Positions 8,965 to 16,426 of a DNA stretch of 50,321 nt are shown here, piece after piece (the stretch's first letter is position 1; every line of letters starts with the position of its first letter). The position numbers were made by a program, and so were the translations under genes. This stretch comes from Candidatus Sumerlaeaceae bacterium (GTDB lineage: Bacteria; Sumerlaeota; Sumerlaeia; Sumerlaeales; Sumerlaeaceae), in NCBI GenBank assembly GCA_026418615.1, contig JAOAAY010000009.1, forward strand, positions 1 through 50,321. The letters run 5' to 3'. The notes beneath the pieces were generated by a model, which was not told where the DNA came from, ran no database searches, and saw only the letters and a list, made by a program, of their open reading frames with translations.

Positions 8965-9726
8965 TCACCCGTCTACGCGGGCCAGCACGACAGTGATATT
9001 GTCGTGGCCGCCGGCCTCGTTTGCCCGCGCAACGAGTTTGTTTGCGCACTCGCGCAAATCGGGAGTTTCCCGCAGGATGGCAGCAATCTCGTCGTCCTCG
9101 ACCATGGTCGAGAGCCCGTCGCTACAGATGAGGAAGAGGTCGCCGGGTTCGATAGGTTCGACCCGGACATCAATCTCCAGATCCAGCCGGTTGCCGAGGG
9201 CGCGGGTAATGACATTCCGGTACCTGTGGTTTCGCGCCTCGTCAGCGGTGATAATATTCTTTTGCAACTGTTCATTCACCCACGAATGATCCGTCGTCAG
9301 TTGTTCGAAAACCCCGCGACGAAGGCGGTACACGCGGGAGTCGCCCACATGAGCAATCGTGGCTGCCGGCCCGGTCAGTTCCACGGCCGCAATGGTCGTG
9401 CCCATCCCGCTCAGTTCCGTCCGCTCCTGCTGCAGGGCATAGAGGCGCTGGTTGGCCAGCCGCACGCCATTGACGAGGGCATTGGCGGAAGCCGAAAGAT
9501 TGCTGTCGTAACCGAAGGGCCAAGTCAGGCTGGTATCGCGCAGGTGGCGGTCGAAAAACTCGCCAATGGCTTGAATGGCCGATCCGCTGGCCACCTCGCC
9601 TGCTGCGTGCCCGCCCATGCCGTCCGCGACAAGATACAGGCCCATGTCGTCGGACCGAAAGAAGTTGTCCTCGTTGTGCGAGCGTTTGAGCCCGACATCT
9701 GTTATGCCAAACGATTGCAGTCTCAT
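8965..9726 (-). CDS. PP2C-family serine/threonine protein phosphatase
   Basis: A 253-residue cytoplasmic metal-dependent phosphatase of the bacterial Stp/PrpC type. Seen in order: GLKRSHNEDNF (metal Asp in motif 1), LVADGMGGHAAGEVAS, VAHVGDSRVYRLR-type motif (IAHVGDSRVYRL), TTDHSW, NRYR-like segment with RALG, LICSDGLSTMVEDDEI and GGHDNITVVL. All metal-binding Asp motifs are intact and the length is typical. It follows dnaG on the same strand after a 142-base gap and precedes a secreted glycosidase. Stp-type phosphatases usually sit beside a PASTA or other Ser/Thr kinase; none is in this window. No good ribosome site is visible before the ATG. Confidence 0.9.
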   Translation of the reverse strand: MRLQSFGITDVGLKRSHNEDNFFRSDDMGLYLVADGMGGHAAGEVASGSAIQAIGEFFDRHLRDTSLTWPFGYDSNLSASANALVNGVRLANQRLYALQQERTELSGMGTTIAAVELTGPAATIAHVGDSRVYRLRRGVFEQLTTDHSWVNEQLQKNIITADEARNHRYRNVITRALGNRLDLEIDVRVEPIEPGDLFLICSDGLSTMVEDDEIAAILRETPDLRECANKLVARANEAGGHDNITVVLARVDG

Positions 9727-9868
9727 TCTGGGGAGGGCACACCCCTAAAGGCCCGAAACAGCGGAGCCGGTATGATAGCCTTTATCTGGCAAGCACTGAA
9801 ACAAGAGTTTCGGGCGGACCTGCCCGACTTCGCAACAGAATTCGCGTCACCCCGTTGGCGAACCGGTG

Positions 9869-11701
9869 TCATCGGGGGACCGCCTTTTTGTCCGGACGCG
9901 GCTTGAAGACCTTCCGGCTCAGATGGCTGACGGTGCGAGCATGTTCATCCAGTTCCTGAATCAGCGTGCTGCAGGCGATGGCGTCCGGGTCTCGGCGGTA
10001 CTCATCACTCAGTTGCCGAGCCACTTGGGCAGCCTGATGCCTGGAATAGCGCATTCGCAAGCGAGCGAGCAAATGCGAAATCGCCTGCTCGCACTCAGGC
10101 AGCGTCTCCTCGTCCATAGCGATGGCGGTCAACATGGCTCGTTCTTCCTCGTCCCGGCAGGCGGCGAGTAGCGTATCCCACGACAGGTTCTCCTCGGTTG
10201 CGGCTTCGCGCACAAATTCGAACCACCGGCGCAGGTTGCCGTTCAGGATCCATTCGGGGTTCAAGCCGCGCAGGACAAGCGGGCGCGCCACCCGCGATTC
10301 GACGACGAGGCGGAGCATTTGCGCCTCGAGCCGCGAAGCCGCCGAGGTCGCTTCGCCGATTTCCTGCCTGAGTTCTTCGGCACGCCGGCGGGTACGGCGC
10401 TCGAGTTGCCGGTCGATGAGAGAATCGTCGATGGAGAGGAAATCGGCCGTTCGGCACACCAAGTCGCGCCGCATAATGGGATTCTTCACTTTCTGCAGCA
10501 GCGGCACGACGAATTCCACGATCTGGACACGCCCCTCCGTTGTGTGTCGGTTGTGACGGGCGCTGGCCACCTCGAGAAAGAAGGTCAGAAAATCCGTTGC
10601 GGCCTCGAGGGCCGCCTGAAACGCCTGCGCACCGTGCGTGAGCAGGTAACTGTCCGGATCGTGATTGTCGGGCAGGACGACGATGCGAACGGCGAGTTCA
10701 TGTTCGAGCAGAATTTCCGTACCGCGCAGCATCGCGGCTTGGCCAGCCGCATCGCCATCATAAACGAAGACGATCTCGCGAGCAAATTTTTTGAGGGTGC
10801 GAGCCTGCTCGTCCGTCAGCGCGGTGCCGCAGGTCGCCACGGCATGAGTGAAACCGTGCTGATGAGCCCGCAAGACATCCATGTAGCCTTCCATGAGCAG
10901 CGCGCGCTGCTCAGCCACTATGCGCTCCTTCGCAAGGTGAAGCGCGTACAGGTGCTCCCCTTTGCGATACAGAGCGGTCTCGGGAGAGTTGATGTACTTC
11001 GGTTCGTCCGGGGCGGCATCGCTGGCGTATACCCGCCCGCCAAATGCCACAGGTCGCCCGAGTCCGTCGCAAATGGTGAAGATGAGCCGCTTCCGAAACC
11101 GGTCATAGAAACGGCCTTTATCCTGATTGTGAATGGCCAGTCCGGCACTCGCAACAAACTCGCGCTCATACCCTGTCGCGGTGACATGATCCAAAAGTCC
11201 TGTCCACTGGTCGGGAGCCAAGCCCAAAGCAAAGTGTGCCGCCAATTCCATGGGAATCTGGCGTCGCTCCATATAGCGCGCTATTTCGCTCGCGGGGTCT
11301 TGCATCGCAGCAGCCAGTTGCCGCGCAAAAAAGGCTGCCGCCTCGCGGGTCAATTGATGTTGGCGATCTCGCTCGCTGCGCGTGACGGCCGACCGGCCCT
11401 CCTGGCCAAATGACGGCATGGGGATGCCATGGCGCTCGGCCAAAAACCTGACGGCTCCCATCCAATCGAGCCGTTCGATTTCTTGCACAAACCGTATGAC
11501 ATCACCGCCTTTGCCGCATCCAAAACAATGAAATATCTGCTTGGCCGCATTGACGGAAAACGACGGTGTCTTCTCCTTATGAAACGGACACAGGCCCTTG
11601 AGATTGATGCCGACACGCTTGAGCGGGACATGCTCTTGCACCACTTGCACGATGTCTATTTGCGCCCTCAAGCGATTGGCAAATTCAAGTATACGGCTCA
11701 T
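9869..11701 (-). CDS. dnaG: DNA primase
   Basis: DnaG makes the RNA primers for replication on single-stranded DNA with DnaB. Seen: the N-terminal CHC2 zinc finger with Cys38, His41, Cys59 and Cys62; the catalytic core with the RNAP-basic-type region (FYDRFRKRLIF, GRPVAFGGR); the Toprim motifs LLMEGYMDVL and FVYDGDAAGQAA; and a C-terminal helicase-interacting region of about 170 residues. At 610 residues it is full length. In many bacteria dnaG is followed by rpoD; here a PP2C phosphatase gene follows instead. Upstream is about 1 kb without a recognisable gene. Confidence 0.97.
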   Translation of the reverse strand: MSRILEFANRLRAQIDIVQVVQEHVPLKRVGINLKGLCPFHKEKTPSFSVNAAKQIFHCFGCGKGGDVIRFVQEIERLDWMGAVRFLAERHGIPMPSFGQEGRSAVTRSERDRQHQLTREAAAFFARQLAAAMQDPASEIARYMERRQIPMELAAHFALGLAPDQWTGLLDHVTATGYEREFVASAGLAIHNQDKGRFYDRFRKRLIFTICDGLGRPVAFGGRVYASDAAPDEPKYINSPETALYRKGEHLYALHLAKERIVAEQRALLMEGYMDVLRAHQHGFTHAVATCGTALTDEQARTLKKFAREIVFVYDGDAAGQAAMLRGTEILLEHELAVRIVVLPDNHDPDSYLLTHGAQAFQAALEAATDFLTFFLEVASARHNRHTTEGRVQIVEFVVPLLQKVKNPIMRRDLVCRTADFLSIDDSLIDRQLERRTRRRAEELRQEIGEATSAASRLEAQMLRLVVESRVARPLVLRGLNPEWILNGNLRRWFEFVREAATEENLSWDTLLAACRDEEERAMLTAIAMDEETLPECEQAISHLLARLRMRYSRHQAAQVARQLSDEYRRDPDAIACSTLIQELDEHARTVSHLSRKVFKPRPDKKAVPR

Positions 11702-12720
11702 CTTGGACGGTCCGTTGCATCAGCAATGAATGCTGCACGCTACGATGCTCCGCTTCGGAGATTCAATACCCGAAACGCGCATGGGAAAAACCAGCGGCTT
11801 TTCCGACATGCCTTCAGCACTGAACGGCCCCGTTTGCGGGGTCGGGCTGTCAACTGAAAGTAGTGTTCGCGCGGCGCGATTTCATGAGTCTCATTCCAGA
11901 ACCCCCGAATTAAACCGCATCAGGGGCGCTCATGAGCGTCCGCGATGGACAGTGTCAATTCTTTCACCTGCCGGACGAATGATTGTTCGACACCTTGAGT
12001 GCCGAGCATTTGACAGCCAAGCAGCCGGCCGGGGCGCTGCTAGCGGCGGCTGCGTCGCTGGCCCGCTGCCCGTTTAGCGCGGACAGGTGGAGGTCGGGTC
12101 GGGCTTGCCCCGGCATCATAGGCAGACTGCGAGTTCAACCGGTCTCCCGCAGAAGGCCCTCCAATTCGCTGCTCAGCGCGGATCAACCGTTTGACTGGAT
12201 TGGCGCATGGGACGCGTCCCGCAGTGGATTGCACGGGATGCGGCAACCGATCGCTTGGACTTGTTACCATGGCAGCGGGCCGCGACTGCCGCGCCACCGA
12301 TAACATTGGAATCGGCATCACGGCCGAATCGGTGACCGACCGCGAGACGAAGCGCAACGGCGCAATCGGCCTCATGGCTACGAGTGCAGTGACATCGTGA
12401 CATAATAGCCTGCGAACGACAGCGCCGGCTACGGTTTGGTGTGCTCGTCCGGACATGTAACGACCGCTTGGGCATGGGGCAACTTTGGTCGTGGCATTGT
12501 CTTCGGGGGCGGCCATGTCTGAGGCCGTGGATGGCGCCAGCAACTCTGTACAGTGGAGGAAACCGCTTGTCGGCGCCACGCAGCCCGGTTCGGGGATTTA
12601 TGAATGGTTGATGAATGAAACTTAACCGGAAATCAGACGCCGGGCGCAGGCTGCGCCGCCGAACCCCGCGGGTTAGGGCTTGCGGGCGTGATTTTCGCGG
12701 GAAAGCGTTCGTCCGAATAA
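11702..12720. other. About 1 kb with no convincing gene between dnaG and the methyltransferase gene
   Basis: Open frames here lack ribosome sites, family motifs and sensible composition. A TTG-initiated 69-codon frame (12191-12400) and a glycine/tryptophan-rich stretch in another frame (12421-12522, containing TAWAWGNFGRGIVFGGG) could be remnants of a degraded gene, but stop codons interrupt both. There is a perfect 12-bp palindrome at 12209-12220 and a direct repeat of ATGAATG near 12600-12618. The interval must contain the promoters of the two divergent flanking genes; no convincing -35/-10 pair was found. No motifs of RNase P RNA, tmRNA or SRP RNA were recognised. Confidence 0.5.
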
Positions 12721-13965
12721 ATGGGGGACGAACAAGCCAGCATTCCTCGCCCGTCTTGGCTCGCGTCTGTTGGAGCCGCAACACTCCGTTTGCTGCCGCG
12801 CGGACGATTAGGTGCGTCACGACGGCTGTGCGACGCTCTAAGACGCTTCGGCATCGCGCCATTCGCGCAGCGACGCATCGGTCCCTACCGACTAACCTTT
12901 GACATGACCGAGCGTTTTGAGGCCATGATGGCGCTGGCCGTATACGAGCCCGATTTCGTGGCGGTTCTCCAGCGCGTGTTGCGCAGCGGTGAGACCTATG
13001 TGGATGCCGGCGCCCAACTTGGCTATTTTGCGGCGGAGGCAGCGCGCCATATTGGGCACACAGGGCAAATGTTTTTGTTTGAGCCAGATCCGCGCGCATA
13101 TACTCGGCTGGCTGCGCACCTGGCCAGCGCGCGGCCGTCGCGCACTCCCCGGACCAAACTGTTTTGCGAGGCTCTGTCAGACCATGTTGGGCAAGGTCAT
13201 ATCAACATGCTGAATGTCATGGGCTGGTCTCAGGTTGCGCGCGCGTCCGAGGGCCAGCCTCCCGTCAACCATTGCAAGGCAGCACCGACGGCAGAAATAC
13301 GGCTGACGACGCTTGATACCGTTCTGGAGGCGGAACAGGTCGAGCAGGTGCGACTACTCAAGATTGATGTCGAGGGTCACGAGGTTTTCGTTTTGCGGGG
13401 CGCCCGTTACACCCTTGGCACCATCCGGCCGGACTATATTCTGGTCGAGTTCAACGAACAGGCTCTGGCCCAGCACGGTTTTCTCGGCCGCCACATTCAC
13501 GCAATGATCGCCCACCACGGCTACCGCGGGGCGGTCCTGTCGGGTGCGAGGATTGGACGGAACAGTTGTGAATCCGAGCCTTTGGCTAATTTTCTTTACG
13601 CCCGTACCGAGGCCTTGCTCCGTGAGGCTCTGCCGGATTTGCCACCAGCCGTTCCCGAGGAAGAATTTACCGCCGAGGAAATCGAAGCGGCATGGTTGGA
13701 GGCCAACGACGACGACGCGCCTGATGTGTGGGCGCGGCGCATCGTGAGCATGGCCGCCGCGGGGCAACTGACCACGGCCATCGCCGAGGGGGAACGGCTT
13801 CTGGACAAATTTCCCGACCTCTGGTGGTTCCGCGGTCACCTCGCCCATTGGCTGAGATGCACGGGCGCGGTAGGGCGGGCGCGGGCGCACTACGAGCGCA
13901 TGCTGGCTGAGCAGCCCGACAGTGCTGAGGTCACGCGGATTTTGAGAGATTTGGGCACGAACTGA
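12721..13965 (+). CDS. FkbM-family methyltransferase with TPR-like C-terminal tail
   Basis: A 414-residue protein with a SAM-dependent FkbM-type core: ETYVDAGAQLGYFA (SAM loop), a MFLFEPDPRAY strand (acidic ribose contact), an FCEALSDH segment, then LLKIDVEGHEVFVLRGA and YILVEFNEQ, the hallmark FkbM region (about residues 95-260). The last 80 residues contain helical pairs (TTAIAEGERLLDKFPD, GRARAHYERMLAEQPD) that resemble tetratricopeptide repeats. FkbM enzymes usually O-methylate sugars, lipids or antibiotics. An in-frame TAA lies directly before the ATG, so it cannot start further upstream. The methyl acceptor is unknown. The gene converges with a LuxE-like synthetase 45 bases away. Confidence 0.82.
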   Translation: MGDEQASIPRPSWLASVGAATLRLLPRGRLGASRRLCDALRRFGIAPFAQRRIGPYRLTFDMTERFEAMMALAVYEPDFVAVLQRVLRSGETYVDAGAQLGYFAAEAARHIGHTGQMFLFEPDPRAYTRLAAHLASARPSRTPRTKLFCEALSDHVGQGHINMLNVMGWSQVARASEGQPPVNHCKAAPTAEIRLTTLDTVLEAEQVEQVRLLKIDVEGHEVFVLRGARYTLGTIRPDYILVEFNEQALAQHGFLGRHIHAMIAHHGYRGAVLSGARIGRNSCESEPLANFLYARTEALLREALPDLPPAVPEEEFTAEEIEAAWLEANDDDAPDVWARRIVSMAAAGQLTTAIAEGERLLDKFPDLWWFRGHLAHWLRCTGAVGRARAHYERMLAEQPDSAEVTRILRDLGTN

Positions 13966-14010
13966 CCGCGCCCCGTAAACAGCACCTCTGCGGGTCACCT
14001 TCAGACGCAA

Positions 14011-15111
14011 TCATTCCGTTCCAAGATCCTCCGCATCCAGCGAGCAACCGCGCGGCGGCGCGGCGGCCACACGGCCCCGAATCTCGAATCGGCCGTCGGC
14101 GTGGCGCACGCCCACATCCTCCGTTTGCAGAGCGATCACACTGCCAAGATTGGCGAGATCTACGATACGGATGAGGCCGCGCGCTCCCCTATCCACTTCG
14201 CGGCCGGTGGCAGGATCCACACACACCACGCGCGACCACGCCGGCACACTTTTTATCGCCGTAGGCGCTCCGTCGCGAAGGCTTGTGTCGTAGAACTGCG
14301 AGGACAACTCTGTCATGCCATACTCGTTTACGATGTGATGCAGCGGCACGCCGAACATGTCAGCCATCATCGCATAGAATGCCGGCCTCGGAATCTCGCG
14401 ATGACGGCCCTTGAAGCCGCCTGTCTCCATGATGCGCGAACCGGCCGGCAGCGGGAGACGGCGGTTCTGCGCGCCCAACGTTTCGACAAAAGCCGCCAAA
14501 GCAAAGGCCGTCCCCAGTAGCATGACGGGCTGGCCGGCTCGTGAGCACTCCTCTAGATCGGCCATCAGCGCAGCCGTTCGCAGATGCCCCTCGGAGATAT
14601 AATACTTTGGCGCTCCCATTGCGAAATGCTTGACCACAACCGTCATCATGTGAACGAGCGAGGACCGCGGCGCCTCTGCGGGGGTCGGCGTTAGTATAAA
14701 CATGGGCAAACGGTGAGCGGTGCCCATCAGGTAGGCGCGGAATTCCGGCACGATCGCCGCGTCGTAAAGCCGCAGGGAGCGGAAATAGTGGCGCCCCCCC
14801 TGCCCGCGTGTCGTCCCGCTGGTCTCAAACATCGCCACGGTGTCAGAGGGTGAAAACGAGCGCACTTCGGCGCGCTTGAAGGCTTCCGTCGGCAGGGCAG
14901 GTATGTCGCGCCAAGATGTCGGGGAGGTCCGCCCTGCTGCTTCGCAAAAACGCCGGTAAACTTCGTTGCGTTCGAACTGAAGCGCGAAGACCCGCAGGGC
15001 AAGTGAGTCAAATGTTTCTTCGTCGAGCAACGACGGATCTTCGATAAACGACGCGATGATGCCCTCAAGCGTCACATACTCATCACATGGAGGAGTCGGA
15101 AGTAGCGGCAT
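14011..15111 (-). CDS. LuxE/PaaK-like acyl-protein synthetase
   Basis: A 366-residue adenylating enzyme of the acyl-protein synthetase (LuxE) family. Seen: the phosphate loop MFETSGTTRGQGG, the IMETGGFKGRHREIPR segment, the NEYGMTELSSQFYD adenylate motif, a TEDVGV strand, FEIRGR, and the closing PRGCSLDAEDL. LuxE activates a fatty acid as acyl-AMP and moves it to a protein for reduction by LuxC. Here no LuxC, LuxD or acyl carrier protein gene is nearby, so the acyl group and its acceptor are unknown. Related stand-alone enzymes occur in surface-glycan and aldehyde pathways. It begins 18 bases after dgt on the same strand and probably shares its transcript. Confidence 0.82.
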   Translation of the reverse strand: MPLLPTPPCDEYVTLEGIIASFIEDPSLLDEETFDSLALRVFALQFERNEVYRRFCEAAGRTSPTSWRDIPALPTEAFKRAEVRSFSPSDTVAMFETSGTTRGQGGRHYFRSLRLYDAAIVPEFRAYLMGTAHRLPMFILTPTPAEAPRSSLVHMMTVVVKHFAMGAPKYYISEGHLRTAALMADLEECSRAGQPVMLLGTAFALAAFVETLGAQNRRLPLPAGSRIMETGGFKGRHREIPRPAFYAMMADMFGVPLHHIVNEYGMTELSSQFYDTSLRDGAPTAIKSVPAWSRVVCVDPATGREVDRGARGLIRIVDLANLGSVIALQTEDVGVRHADGRFEIRGRVAAAPPRGCSLDAEDLGTE

Positions 15112-15129
15112 CGTCCGCGGCGCGTTGCC

Positions 15130-16293
15130 TCAAAGAATATAAGGCGTCGGCTCAAAAGCCCGCACATAGTCGTCGAGCAGATAACGGTCTGTCATGCCGC
15201 TGAGGTAGTCCGTTACTACGCGTTTCAAGCCGTCCCGCCCAATCCGGCTCTGATACTTGAGCGGAAGTTGCTCCGGCATCTCCACATATAGGTTGAACAT
15301 GCGCGTGACAAACATCTCGGCTTTGTGGTTCGTGCGAACGACGCGCGGATGTCGGTAAACCCGACGCATGAGGAAATCCTTCAAGACTCGCATTTTGGCG
15401 TTCATGTCTGGCGACATGGCCACCAGCCGGCTGCCGGTGGCGCGCCGGACATCGTCCACAGATTGGATGCCGGCGGCGGCCAGGTTCTTCTCGGTCGTCT
15501 CCAGCACATCGCTGACCAGCATGTCGATCAGCGTGCCGATCATGCGATATTTGACGAACTTGTCTGGCGTCCCGGGCGCCACAGACTCCCGGGCCTGTCT
15601 GTAAACCTCCCACACCCAGTCCACTTCGCGCAGGTCGTTTTCCTCGATCAGCCCCATTTTGAGCGCGTCATCAATGTCGTGGTTGTTGTACGCAATCTCG
15701 TCGGCGAGATCGCACACCTGCGATTCCAAAAGCGGTGCCTGCTCGGGGTGAAAGCGAGGCTCGATGTTCGGGGAGTCGTATTCCGTGTCGTGCTTGATGA
15801 TGCCTTCGCGGACCTCGTAGGTCAGGTTAAGGCCGGGAATATCGGGATAGCGCTCTTCAAGGTACTCGACCACGCGCAGTCCCTGCTCGTTGTGTTCGAA
15901 ACCGCCGTCATCCTTGAGCAGGACTTTCAAGGCAGCCTCTCCACTGTGGCCAAAAGGCGTATGCCCGAGGTCGTGCGCCAGTGCGATGGCTTCTGTCAGG
16001 TCGCAGTTTAGCCGAAGGTTGCGTGCCAAGGTCCGGGCGATTTGCGCCACCTCGATGGTGTGCGTCAGCCGCGTGCGGAAGTAATCGCCGTAGTGCACCA
16101 TGTAAACCTGCGTCTTGTACTCGAGTTTCCGAAAGGCGGCCGAATGGATGATTCGGTCGCGGTCTCGCTGGAACTCGGTCCGGAAGTCATCCGGCTCGAT
16201 CGGATAATCGCGTCCTTGCGTACGGCTGCTCAGCATGGCGTACGGGGCAAGACTCGCCTCCTCAAGCCGTTCCAAATCGGCGCGTTTCAGCAT
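15130..16293 (-). CDS. dgt: Deoxyguanosinetriphosphate triphosphohydrolase-like HD protein
   Basis: dGTPases split dNTPs into deoxynucleoside and tripolyphosphate. Seen: EFQRDRDRIIHSAAFRKLEYKTQV, RLTHTIEVAQIAR (first metal His), AHDLGHTPFGHSGE (HD pair) and DLADEIAYNNHDIDD (last Asp), all intact. The frame opens at 16380, but the ATG at 16293 matches the family start (MLKRADLERLEEASLAPYA) and gives 387 residues, normal for this dGTPase-like subgroup. The upstream extension reads as low-complexity arginine-rich sequence. The gene diverges from mltG with a 133-base gap. Substrate range cannot be read from sequence. Confidence 0.92.
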   Translation of the reverse strand: MLKRADLERLEEASLAPYAMLSSRTQGRDYPIEPDDFRTEFQRDRDRIIHSAAFRKLEYKTQVYMVHYGDYFRTRLTHTIEVAQIARTLARNLRLNCDLTEAIALAHDLGHTPFGHSGEAALKVLLKDDGGFEHNEQGLRVVEYLEERYPDIPGLNLTYEVREGIIKHDTEYDSPNIEPRFHPEQAPLLESQVCDLADEIAYNNHDIDDALKMGLIEENDLREVDWVWEVYRQARESVAPGTPDKFVKYRMIGTLIDMLVSDVLETTEKNLAAAGIQSVDDVRRATGSRLVAMSPDMNAKMRVLKDFLMRRVYRHPRVVRTNHKAEMFVTRMFNLYVEMPEQLPLKYQSRIGRDGLKRVVTDYLSGMTDRYLLDDYVRAFEPTPYIL

Positions 16294-16426
16294 GGCTCGG
16301 GCATCCGTCCTATGAAGTGGGGTTCGTCTCCTTACCCTGCGTGCCGGGACGGTCAAACCAATTGTGTTGAACACCCCCATCCCGTTTGCGTAACGACTTG
16401 AGAGTTTAGTAATCTTCGACGGGCCG

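Noticed and set aside
10319..11413. 364-codon plus-strand frame inside dnaG
   Set aside because: Antisense to a full-length primase with intact zinc finger and Toprim motifs; no motif of its own.
12173..13099. 308-codon minus-strand frame across the empty interval and the methyltransferase start
   Set aside because: Arginine-rich, low-quality composition, no ribosome site or motif, and it overlaps the FkbM gene.
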